Below, piece after piece: positions 1 through 6,034 of a DNA stretch of 8,570 nucleotides. Under the pieces are notes generated by a model, which was not told the DNA's origin, ran no database searches, and saw nothing but the letters and a program-made list of their open reading frames with translations. A program made the position numbers and the translations under genes. Origin of the DNA: Phycisphaerales bacterium (lineage in GTDB: Bacteria; Planctomycetota; Phycisphaerae; Tepidisphaerales; Tepidisphaeraceae); contig JAQGHH010000482.1 in NCBI GenBank assembly GCA_028288945.1, forward strand, positions 1 through 8,570, read 5' to 3'. Position 1 is the stretch's first letter. Each line of letters opens with the position of its first letter.

Positions 1-1679
1 ATCATCCCGAGCTGACCACAACCGAAGAGCGCATCATTACGGCCGTCGATGGAAAGACGATCCGTTTCGATCAGCCGCTGACGGCCACCCACGTCGTTCT
101 GGGCGGCAACGCCACCGAGGCGGCGAACCTTTCGCGCAACGTCGTGATCGAATCCGCCGACCCGCAGGGCGTTCGCGGCCACACGATGTACCACTTCCAG
201 AGCACCGGCGGCATTTCGTACGCCGAGTTCCGCCATCTGGGCAAACGCAACGTGCTCGGTAAATATCCCGTTCACTTCCACCTCGTTCGCGATTCCATGC
301 GCGGCAACGGCGTCGTCGGCGCGAGCATCTGGGACTCACAGAACCGCTTCATGGCCATCCACGGCACCGACTATCTCCTCGTTCGCGACTGCGTCGGCTA
401 CCAGTGCGTCGGCCATGGCTTCTTCCTCGAAGATGCCACCGAACAATACAACCTGCTCGACCACAACTTCGCCATCCAGGCCTTGAAAGGAAAGAAGCTG
501 CCCAAGCAGGCCCTCGACTTTGATGACAATGAAGGCGCGGGATTCTGGTGGGCCAACGGCCGCAACACGCTGGTCCGCAACGTCGCCTGTGAAAACCACC
601 TCTACGGCTACAAGTTCCAGATCGAAAAATCCCGCGGAAAAACCCCCGTCTATCGCGTGCGCCAGCCCGACGGCTCCATCGCATCGCGCGACATCCGCAC
701 GATCCCGTTCCTGCGCTTCGAGGACAACGAATCCCACTGCGACGGCCTCTACGCCTTCAACTTCGGCGACGACCCCGCCGGGGCCATCCATTCGGACACG
801 AGCCACCCCTTTATCGCCCGCAACCTGCGCGTGTGGCAATCGCACTACGCCCTCCGCCCCAACCTCTGGTCGTTCCTCATGGAGGGTCTGGCGATCGACC
901 ACGCCGTCTACGGCGTCTATCACCCCGATTACTGCGATCACGTCTATCGCAATATTTATCTCAACACTGTCATCTCCGAGCCGATCAACCGCGGGCACGA
1001 CGACGAGAGCATTCAATACGGCTCATTTACCTACGAGAACCTGACGCTGGAGAATTGCAGAATCGGCCGCGACCCAATCATCCAGCTCACCTGCACGTCC
1101 CCCAAGCCCGGGCAGACCGGCCACTTCCGCAACGTGATTTTCAAAAATAGCATATCCCACGACTCCAACGTCGTCGACTTGGGCGGCGGCCCGCGGAATG
1201 ACAAGCTCGAAAATGGCGTCGTCTACTACTTCCACGACATGCCCCAGCAGGGTCAGGCGCTAAAGGTTGTGAGCGTACACTTCCCGCAGCTCATGAACGA
1301 CGGCGAGTACAAACAACTCCCCGGCTTCACCGGCCCGGACGTGAAAGCCGCGGCCGTGGCGCCAGTGCCCTTCCCGACATTGCTAACCCCAGTCGATGAT
1401 CTGCCCCCCGCGACGATCATCACCACGGTCCGCCGCTCCGGCGACAAGCTCCTCGTCCGCGGCGTCAGCCAGGATGATGGAGAAATCGCCTCGGTCTCCG
1501 TGAACGGCGAGCCGGCGCGGATTACGGCTTCACACTCGGGCGTGGCCGATTGGGAGATCACACTGGAAGCCGCGGGCGTTAAGACGATCGATGCGAAGGC
1601 GACCGACAAGGAGGGGAATGTCGAGCAGATGCCGGCGGTCAGGACCGTTGAAACCTCGGCCATATATTCAAAGGGATAG
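1..1679 (+). CDS. G8/CEMIP-like right-handed beta-helix protein with C-terminal Ig-like module (5' end outside window)
   Basis: The frame is open from the left edge (first full codon at 3) to TAG at 1677-1679, giving 558 visible residues. The true start, and any signal peptide and G8 domain, lie upstream of the window. Roughly the first 350 residues have the motif order of the CEMIP/TMEM2/fibrocystin-L beta-helix region: NLSRNVVIES, then GKYPVHFHLV, then a line containing AIHGTDYLLVRDC, then GHGFFLEDATE with NLLDHN. The HFH motif and the FLED motif are especially characteristic. The last ~85 residues (PPATIITTVRR to the end, with VSVNGEPARI and ATDKEGNVEQMP) look like a bacterial Ig-like fold. 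In animals, CEMIP is involved in hyaluronan turnover; the substrate of bacterial members is unknown, so a secreted polysaccharide-binding or -cleaving role is only inferred. The downstream small membrane gene starts 3 nt after the stop, suggesting co-transcription. The GTG at 144 is an internal codon, not the start. Confidence 0.85.
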   Translation, partial: HPELTTTEERIITAVDGKTIRFDQPLTATHVVLGGNATEAANLSRNVVIESADPQGVRGHTMYHFQSTGGISYAEFRHLGKRNVLGKYPVHFHLVRDSMRGNGVVGASIWDSQNRFMAIHGTDYLLVRDCVGYQCVGHGFFLEDATEQYNLLDHNFAIQALKGKKLPKQALDFDDNEGAGFWWANGRNTLVRNVACENHLYGYKFQIEKSRGKTPVYRVRQPDGSIASRDIRTIPFLRFEDNESHCDGLYAFNFGDDPAGAIHSDTSHPFIARNLRVWQSHYALRPNLWSFLMEGLAIDHAVYGVYHPDYCDHVYRNIYLNTVISEPINRGHDDESIQYGSFTYENLTLENCRIGRDPIIQLTCTSPKPGQTGHFRNVIFKNSISHDSNVVDLGGGPRNDKLENGVVYYFHDMPQQGQALKVVSVHFPQLMNDGEYKQLPGFTGPDVKAAAVAPVPFPTLLTPVDDLPPATIITTVRRSGDKLLVRGVSQDDGEIASVSVNGEPARITASHSGVADWEITLEAAGVKTIDAKATDKEGNVEQMPAVRTVETSAIYSKG

Positions 1680-1682
1680 GCG

Positions 1683-2012
1683 ATGAATCGGGCGAACGAG
1701 CGGGTGCTGGTATTTAGTGCGATCGCGCTGGTGATCCTGATGGGGGTCAGTTGTTATGCGGCGCTCAAGAAACTCGAGCGGATTGCCCAGGTGACTGAAC
1801 GGATGGATGCACGGCTCGAGCATGCGATGGACGCCGCCGCCCCCGTCGGGCACGCGGCGGTGGAGAAAGGCGTCCAGGCGCTAAACGAAGTCGACGCGAA
1901 GGAGTTGGGCAAGAGTGCGACCAACGGCGCAAAACAAATCGGGGCGGCGGCGAAAGAACGCGCCTTGGAACTCATGAAGAGAACAAAGAAAGACAATCCC
2001 GATCAAGAATAG
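1683..2012 (+). CDS. Small single-pass membrane protein, unknown function
   Basis: The product is 109 residues. An N-terminal transmembrane helix (about residues 8-27, VLVFSAIALVILMGVSCYAA) is followed by a charged, probably coiled-coil stretch (KKLERIAQVTERMDARLEHA). The tail is alanine/lysine-rich and helical, and ends in KDNPDQE. No catalytic motif is visible and I do not recognise a named family. The topology suggests a short cytoplasmic N-terminus with most of the protein on one face of the membrane. ATG lies 3 nt after the stop of the beta-helix gene, with a purine-rich AAAGGG around 1670-1675 that can serve as a ribosome site. This spacing implies translational coupling. The converging zinc-ribbon gene ends only 9 nt downstream, with no clear terminator between them. 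The reading frame is credible from its position, composition and helix pattern, but the function is open. Confidence 0.7.
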   Translation: MNRANERVLVFSAIALVILMGVSCYAALKKLERIAQVTERMDARLEHAMDAAAPVGHAAVEKGVQALNEVDAKELGKSATNGAKQIGAAAKERALELMKRTKKDNPDQE

Positions 2013-2021
2013 GCGCAATGC

Positions 2022-2636
2022 TCAGTGGCTTTTTGCGGATTGCGGTGGATCAGTTTTACCCGCCGAGACCTCACTCAGGGCTTTGGCCACTGGCGCCGGC
2101 CCCGGACTACCAAGCACCACGCTCAATTTTCCAAAGTGGGCGTCGTTAAGTGACAACGACTCCACCCAACTCCACGCCCCAAACACAAGAAAGCACCCAA
2201 TGGCCGCGATCCCGATCACAACCAAGACCACTTTCGCCTGGGCCGGCAGCGGATCGTCCAAAAAGTTCGATTCGAGCAAATAGATGCCTATCCACAGGGC
2301 CGCGAGAATCCCGGGCACGACCCATCCGAGCCCATGCCACTGCCGGCGATAGCGACGCCGAAGGTCGAAAACCATGTCCGTCTGGATGCGCTTGCAATCG
2401 GGGCAGGCGACGGGCGCGATGCCGCTGCGCAGTCCCCGGCGTACCGCGCGGGAGGCGCCTTCCAGTCCGCGCTCTCGCGCCCTGACCTCGTTGATCCCGT
2501 AAGGGCTGTTAGTCTCGCGAGTAGCGATGCAACGGTATTCGTAGTGGTAGACGCTGCCACAATGCTCGCAGGTGACATCCTTCAGCGCGCTCCCCTGCAC
2601 GATGCTCTTATAATTGATGCCGACGTAGACGATCAT
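2022..2636 (-). CDS. Zinc-ribbon-like membrane protein with two transmembrane helices
   Basis: The product is 204 residues. Two CxxC pairs (CEHC at 23-26 and CPDC at 78-81) suggest a split zinc ribbon in the N-terminal cytoplasmic part, interrupted by an arginine-rich helical insert (about 50-72). A basic stretch (DLRRRYRRQW) leads into two predicted membrane helices at about 103-121 and 136-156. The C-terminal tail of about 45 residues is proline/alanine-rich. The ATG at 2634-2636 is preceded by GGAG with a 5-nt spacer, and by a second GGAGG slightly further up, which supports this start. The gene lies 27 nt downstream of the 192-aa hypothetical gene on the same strand, so the two probably form one transcript. 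I know of no named family; a membrane-tethered metal-binding or nucleic-acid-binding role would be a guess. GTA/GTC-rich codon use fits the neighbouring genes. Confidence 0.75.
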   Translation of the reverse strand: MIVYVGINYKSIVQGSALKDVTCEHCGSVYHYEYRCIATRETNSPYGINEVRARERGLEGASRAVRRGLRSGIAPVACPDCKRIQTDMVFDLRRRYRRQWHGLGWVVPGILAALWIGIYLLESNFLDDPLPAQAKVVLVVIGIAAIGCFLVFGAWSWVESLSLNDAHFGKLSVVLGSPGPAPVAKALSEVSAGKTDPPQSAKSH

Positions 2637-2663
2637 GATCGCTCCGCCTCCGTGGATGCAGGG

Positions 2664-3242
2664 TCAGGTGGTCAGCAGTCCGTCGATCCGGGCCAGTAGT
2701 GACGCGTCGCCGGTGACCCACCAGATCTGCTTGTGATGGTGAAGCGTACAAACGATCGGGTGGACGGGAAAGACGACAGCAAAATCGCTTCCGAGCAATT
2801 TTTCGAGCAGGGTCTGGACGAACCGCGTGAACCGCTCGGCTTCATGGGGCATAAACTCGATGGCCGCGGCGTTGTTCAGTGTGGCGAGTCTCATCGGATC
2901 AATGTCCGCGTTTTGCAAAGCCGCCGACATCCAGGCTTTTCCGCCCAGATCCAGGTCGTGCGCCCAGTGGCTCTTGGGCATGACCCACGCCGGCCCCGCC
3001 AGCATCTCGAGCCAAGCCCGCGTCGTCAGCGACGCGAGTGTTGCTTCATGAGGCGCGGGGACTTGCCGGGCGCGGCGGCGTGCCTCCGGCCGAATGGTTG
3101 AATCTTCAGGGCCGATCCAACCCGCGTAGTGCGCTTCCACGCCCGGCTGTAGCCCGAACGCGCCGCTGTTGTGGTAGAGACAGCGCATCCCCTGCCCGGT
3201 CATGCGGGCCAGAACGCGGTCGTATTCAACGATCGAGGGCAA
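2664..3242 (-). CDS. Hypothetical soluble protein, 192 aa, TTG start
   Basis: The product is 192 residues with no signal peptide and no membrane segment. I do not recognise the family. Notable features are the tryptophan- and histidine-rich segments WVMPKSHWAHDLDLG (about 86-100) and FPVHPIVCTLHHHKQIWWVT (about 158-177). The second segment has the alternating hydrophobic pattern of a buried beta-strand pair. A conserved-looking EFMPHEAERFTRFVQTLLEKLL helix lies between them. The histidine cluster could bind metal, but nothing proves it. The start is TTG at 3240-3242 and is well supported: GGAGG lies 6 nt upstream on the minus strand. The next in-frame ATG would lose 13 residues and the good ribosome site. 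The gene heads a two-gene unit with the zinc-ribbon membrane protein 27 nt downstream, and it diverges from the DUF1361 gene across a 190-nt gap. Confidence 0.75.
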   Translation of the reverse strand: MPSIVEYDRVLARMTGQGMRCLYHNSGAFGLQPGVEAHYAGWIGPEDSTIRPEARRRARQVPAPHEATLASLTTRAWLEMLAGPAWVMPKSHWAHDLDLGGKAWMSAALQNADIDPMRLATLNNAAAIEFMPHEAERFTRFVQTLLEKLLGSDFAVVFPVHPIVCTLHHHKQIWWVTGDASLLARIDGLLTT

Positions 3243-3248
3243 GGATAT

Positions 3249-3253
3249 CCTCC
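3249..3253 (-). promoter_or_regulatory. Shine-Dalgarno site fixing a TTG start at 3242
   Basis: On the minus strand GGAGG is followed by 6 nt (ATATCC) and then TTG. This is a near-optimal ribosome site. It selects the TTG over the internal ATG 13 codons later. Confidence 0.7.
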
Positions 3254-3260
3254 GTCACGG

Positions 3261-3289
3261 ATTGTGGAACGCGGAAGCTTGGATTGCAA
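3261..3289 (-). promoter_or_regulatory. Candidate sigma70-type promoter for the 2664-3242 / 2022-2636 unit
   Basis: On the minus strand TTGCAA (3289-3284) and CACAAT (3266-3261) are separated by 17 nt, each with 4 of 6 consensus matches. Transcription would begin near 3254, giving a very short leader that just includes the GGAGG. This rests on pattern matching only. Confidence 0.3.
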
Positions 3290-3346
3290 TTCTCACGTGT
3301 GCCGGATTGGCGCCGCCTACCGTGCGAAGAAATTTTTGTCTTCCCT

Positions 3347-3376
3347 TTGTCGAGACCGGCCGATATACTTTACATT
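3347..3376 (+). promoter_or_regulatory. Candidate promoter for the DUF1361 gene
   Basis: TTGTCG (3347-3352) and TACATT (3371-3376) are 18 nt apart. An alternative -10 box, TATACT, lies at 3364-3369 but lacks a well-spaced -35. Either choice gives a leader of about 50-60 nt before the ATG at 3433. This AT-rich patch stands out in an otherwise GC-rich gap, but the assignment is tentative. Confidence 0.3.
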
Positions 3377-3432
3377 GCAAAGTAAGTCCCATTTGTCCTT
3401 GGCGGGGGCCTTTTGCTTCTGGGAAACTTGAT

Positions 3433-4176
3433 ATGCAAACCCACTCGGTCATTGATCCCAAATATCGCCGGCCGCTATTGGTTCTCGGCCTGCTGGCCGC
3501 CTCTACCTTCTTGTCGTTGGGGCTTCTCGTCTCGCGGTGGGTGGTGGGCGGGCGCTTCGCGTACCCGTTTCTGGTGTGGAATCTGTTCCTCGCCTGGGTG
3601 CCGTTTGGCTTCGCCGTTGCGCTTTGTCTCACGCACGCCGGCGGAAATCCGCGCCCGGCGAAGATGGTGGTCCTCGGCGTGTTGTGGCTGCTCTTCTTTC
3701 CCAACGCACCGTATCTGCTCACCGATTTCGTTCATCTCGGGCAAGAGCATAATGGGCCGTGGTGGTGCGATCTCATGCTGACCATCGGCTTCGCGTGGAA
3801 CGGACTGCTGCTGGGGTTGCTTTCACTGTTCCTGGTTCAGCGGGTTGTCAGTGAGTGTGTCGGCTCAGGTTGGGGCCGGGCGACGTCCGCGGGGGCGCTG
3901 GTACTCGGGAGCTTTGGCATTTCTCTTGGACGATTTGGGCGGTTCAACAGTTGGGACGTCGTTTCCAATCCCGTTGAGCTGCTCGCTGATATCATCTCAC
4001 AAGTACTCCATCCGATGGATTACCCGAAGCAGTTCGCCATGGCGGTGCTGTTGTGCGCGTTCCTGTCGCTGGCCTATCTGACATTGCTGGCACTGATTTC
4101 CCTCGGTCGGGACGACCTTCAAATAAAAGACCCCGGCATTGGGGGGATGCCGGGGTCTTCGCTGTTTCTTCGATAA
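3433..4176 (+). CDS. DUF1361 family polytopic membrane protein
   Basis: The product is 247 residues from ATG 3433. The frame is open back to 3202, but that upstream part overlaps the divergent gene and its promoter region and has no membrane-protein character. About six or seven membrane helices are visible: roughly residues 13-33, 44-66, 78-96, 112-136, 152-166 and 200-223. DUF1361 hallmarks are LWLLFFPNAPYLLTDFVHL (about 84-102), a segment with FAWNGLLLGLLSLFL (about 120-134) and GISLGRFGRFNSWDVV (about 162-177). The biochemical role of the family is unknown. The natural protein probably ends near ISLGRDDLQ. The last 15 or so residues (KDPGIGGMPGSSLFLR) are encoded by the terminator hairpin of the converging PpiC gene, so the C-terminus may be an accident of a lost stop codon. 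The ribosome site is weak (GGGAAA about 8 nt upstream). Confidence 0.85.
   Translation: MQTHSVIDPKYRRPLLVLGLLAASTFLSLGLLVSRWVVGGRFAYPFLVWNLFLAWVPFGFAVALCLTHAGGNPRPAKMVVLGVLWLLFFPNAPYLLTDFVHLGQEHNGPWWCDLMLTIGFAWNGLLLGLLSLFLVQRVVSECVGSGWGRATSAGALVLGSFGISLGRFGRFNSWDVVSNPVELLADIISQVLHPMDYPKQFAMAVLLCAFLSLAYLTLLALISLGRDDLQIKDPGIGGMPGSSLFLR
4121..4159 (-). terminator. Rho-independent terminator of the PpiC gene, inside the DUF1361 3' end
   Basis: A perfect 13-bp inverted repeat (AAGACCCCGGCAT at 4127-4139 and its complement at 4147-4159) encloses a 7-nt loop. On the minus strand the stem is followed by TTTTATTT (4128-4121), a proper U-tract. It sits 45 nt after the PpiC stop codon. On the plus strand only a broken T-run follows, so plus-strand termination would be weaker. 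Confidence 0.85.
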
Positions 4177-4203
4177 ATCGCACGGCCGACTCGAGCCCCG
4201 AGG

Positions 4204-5199
4204 CTACTTGGCCTTCCCCGGAACTTTGCCGGCGGCGGGCTGGGCGGGAGCGTCCGCGCCTGATTCGGCGCGGCTCGGCTCGGCTGCGCCGAAATAGGAA
4301 TCGTCGATCTCGGGCTGTGCGGACTTCTTCAACTGCTCGATCAGCACCTCCAGCCGTCGCGGGCTGACGCGCTGCGCGGCCTGCTCATAGGTCGGCGTCG
4401 TGCGGTTGAGTACCTGGATGATGTGGTAGCCGAACCGCGTTCGCACCGGCTGGCTGACTTCGCCCTTCTGCAATTTGTATGCGGCGGCCTCAAATTGCGG
4501 GACCATCTGCCCGCGCTTCATGGTGCCCAGGCTTCCTCCGGCCGCAGCGGACCCCTTGTCGTCCGATTCGGCGCGGGCCAGCGTGGCGAACGCCTCGCCC
4601 TTGTCCAGCCGCTGGCGGATGTCGTCGGCCTTGGCCTTGGCCTGTGCGTCGGTGAGCTTGGCGTCGCCCACGCCCGCGCCTTCGACGCCGATCAAGATGT
4701 GCCGGGCCTCGAGCTCGTCGAACCAGGACTTGTTGTCATTGAAGAACTTCTGGTCGGCCTCCTTCTGCTCGGCAAGATTCACGACTACCGCATTGGCAAG
4801 CAATTGATCGTAAGTGGTCTTCACACGGACGGTCTGATCGAGCTTAAGGCGCCTGGCCTCGGCGGACAAAAGCTTCATGTCCAGGTACTGCTCGGCGAGC
4901 TGGCGCTTGGCCTCGGGACGGGCCAGGACGCGAGCCTGCATGTTCGGGTCGAGCTCGGAGAAGAAGGCGTTGAATTCGCCGGCCGTGATCTTCTGGTCGC
5001 CGACGGTGATGACGACCTTGTTCGGGTCCACCTGCGGGAACGCCGAGACGGGCGCGGCCTTGGCCGGGTCCGCGGCCGGCGCGGACGCCGGTGCGGCCGG
5101 GTCGGCGGCCTTGCCGTTCTTAACCTGCAACAACAGCGGCATCGAGACGCCAGCGGTCGCCGCGACGACCAGGGCAATACGCAAGAATCGTTTATTCAA
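4204..5199 (-). CDS. Parvulin-type (PpiC) peptidyl-prolyl cis-trans isomerase, exported
   Basis: The product is 331 residues from TTG 5199. This start is chosen over an upstream TTG at 5226 because GGAGAG lies just before it and the protein then opens with an ideal export signal (NKRFLRIALVVAATAGVSMPLLL). An alanine/proline linker follows at about residues 31-52. Next comes a SurA/PrsA-like helical chaperone region (about 60-165, with VVITVGDQKITAGEFNAFF and AEQYLDMKLLSAEARRL). The parvulin domain spans about 165-265: ARHILIGVE, then AFATLARAESDDKGSAAAGG, SLGTMKRGQMVPQFEAAAY and RFGYHIIQVLNR. The tail is low-complexity (APAQPAAGKVPGKAK). The likely role is folding of exported or outer-membrane proteins, with proline isomerisation in the periplasm. 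The gene ends at a strong terminator and diverges from the P-loop ATPase gene. Confidence 0.9.
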   Translation of the reverse strand: MNKRFLRIALVVAATAGVSMPLLLQVKNGKAADPAAPASAPAADPAKAAPVSAFPQVDPNKVVITVGDQKITAGEFNAFFSELDPNMQARVLARPEAKRQLAEQYLDMKLLSAEARRLKLDQTVRVKTTYDQLLANAVVVNLAEQKEADQKFFNDNKSWFDELEARHILIGVEGAGVGDAKLTDAQAKAKADDIRQRLDKGEAFATLARAESDDKGSAAAGGSLGTMKRGQMVPQFEAAAYKLQKGEVSQPVRTRFGYHIIQVLNRTTPTYEQAAQRVSPRRLEVLIEQLKKSAQPEIDDSYFGAAEPSRAESGADAPAQPAAGKVPGKAK

Positions 5200-5202
5200 T
5201 GT

Positions 5203-5208
5203 CTCTCC
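5203..5208 (-). promoter_or_regulatory. Shine-Dalgarno site fixing a TTG start at 5199
   Basis: On the minus strand GGAGAG is followed by ACA and TTG, about 5 nt from GGAG to the start codon. The next upstream in-frame start (5226) has no comparable site and would place nine residues before the signal peptide. Confidence 0.6.
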
Positions 5209-5229
5209 AGGGAAAACTCGGACCAAAAA

Positions 5230-5259
5230 ACTATAGACGTCAACAGACCCGGAATCTAA
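5230..5259 (-). promoter_or_regulatory. Candidate promoter for the PpiC gene
   Basis: On the minus strand a good -10 box TATAGT (5235-5230) is preceded by TTAGAT (5259-5254) at 18 nt. TTGACG also lies between them but is too close to act as the -35 for this box. The predicted start near 5223 leaves a 24-nt leader carrying the ribosome site. Confidence 0.35.
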
Positions 5260-5300
5260 CCGGATTATCCACCGGGCGGAAGGCGTGGGAATGGCAGATT

Positions 5301-5329
5301 TTGTTCATCCGACAGCCAGGCGTTATAGA
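5301..5329 (+). promoter_or_regulatory. Candidate promoter for the P-loop ATPase gene (possibly leaderless)
   Basis: TTGTTC (5301-5306) and TATAGA (5324-5329) have the ideal 17-nt spacer. The ATG at 5340 is only 10 nt beyond the -10 box and has no Shine-Dalgarno sequence, so the transcript would start almost at the start codon. Confidence 0.45.
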
Positions 5330-5339
5330 ATTACTTTCG

Positions 5340-5951
5340 ATGACCTTGCTCTTCTCAGATTCTGCCGCCTCCCAGGTCCGGCGGATTGTATTTACCGGCG
5401 GGCCCGGGGCCGGGAAGACGACGATCGCTTTCCGCCTTGCGGCCGAACGGCCCGAGCAATTCGTGGCCGTGCCCGAGGCCGCAACGCAGGTGTATCGCGC
5501 CTTGCAATCCCGCTGGGACCGGCTCGATGACGCGGGCCGGCGCGATGCCCAGCGGCGGATCTATCGGCTTCAGCTTGAACAGGAACAGTTCTACGCGGAC
5601 GCGGCCGCCGGGCGAACGTTGCTGCTGGACCGCGGCAGCGTCGACGGCTCCGCCTACTGGCCGGACGGCGCCGATGACTATTGGCACGCGCTGGGCACGT
5701 CGCGCGAGCTGGAACTGAAGCGGTATGACCGCGTCATCTGGATGGAAAGCTGTGCGGCCGTCGGGGAATACGATGGCGATGCCTCCAACCCCTGCCGGCA
5801 TGAGTCCGCTAACGACGCAATCACAACGGGCGAGCGGCTGGCGCGGGTGTGGGCGCCTCATCCCCATTTCCACCGCATTGTGGCGTATCCCTCATTGGAG
5901 CAGAAATTCGCCGCGGTGACGGCGTTGATCCAATCGGCGATTCCACAATAG
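5340..5951 (+). CDS. P-loop ATPase/kinase-like protein (AAA_28 type)
   Basis: The product is 203 residues from ATG 5340. The frame is open back to 5199, but that extension overlaps the PpiC start and the promoter and looks non-coding. A beta-strand and Walker A motif appear at once (RRIVFTGGPGAGKTT, residues 14-28). VAVPEAATQV follows (43-51). The Walker B-like strand is TLLLDRGSVDGSAYW (93-107). The C-terminal part has NPCRHESANDAI (150-161) and WAPHPHFHRIV (171-181), the arrangement of small ATP-binding proteins in the AAA_28/NadR-like kinase group. These proteins are soluble and resemble nucleotide or metabolite kinases, but the substrate is generally unknown. The gene stands alone, divergent from PpiC and convergent with argH. 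No clear terminator follows within the 83-nt gap. Confidence 0.85.
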   Translation: MTLLFSDSAASQVRRIVFTGGPGAGKTTIAFRLAAERPEQFVAVPEAATQVYRALQSRWDRLDDAGRRDAQRRIYRLQLEQEQFYADAAAGRTLLLDRGSVDGSAYWPDGADDYWHALGTSRELELKRYDRVIWMESCAAVGEYDGDASNPCRHESANDAITTGERLARVWAPHPHFHRIVAYPSLEQKFAAVTALIQSAIPQ

Positions 5952-6034
5952 CCGCCGCGATCGGCACGGCCGCGAGCTGAGGGCGTGCGAAACAGGCTCA
6001 ATCGCGTATCCACTTTGGTCGCCGCCGGGCGAAT

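Noticed and set aside
336..1016. Minus-strand open frame of 226 codons
   Set aside because: Antisense shadow of the beta-helix gene; the V/A/D/E-rich sequence lacks any fold signature.
3202..3432. N-terminal extension of the DUF1361 protein
   Set aside because: It overlaps the divergent gene and its promoter region and is not membrane-like; the family begins near the ATG at 3433.
4423..5259. Plus-strand open frame of 278 codons
   Set aside because: Antisense shadow of the PpiC gene caused by GC-rich third positions; no recognisable protein pattern.
5199..5339. N-terminal extension of the P-loop ATPase
   Set aside because: It overlaps the PpiC start and a good promoter; Walker A normally lies close to the N-terminus, as it does from ATG 5340.
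5952..6034. Terminator between the converging ATPase and argH genes
   Set aside because: Some CGCG self-complementarity is present, but there is no stable stem with a T-run on either strand.
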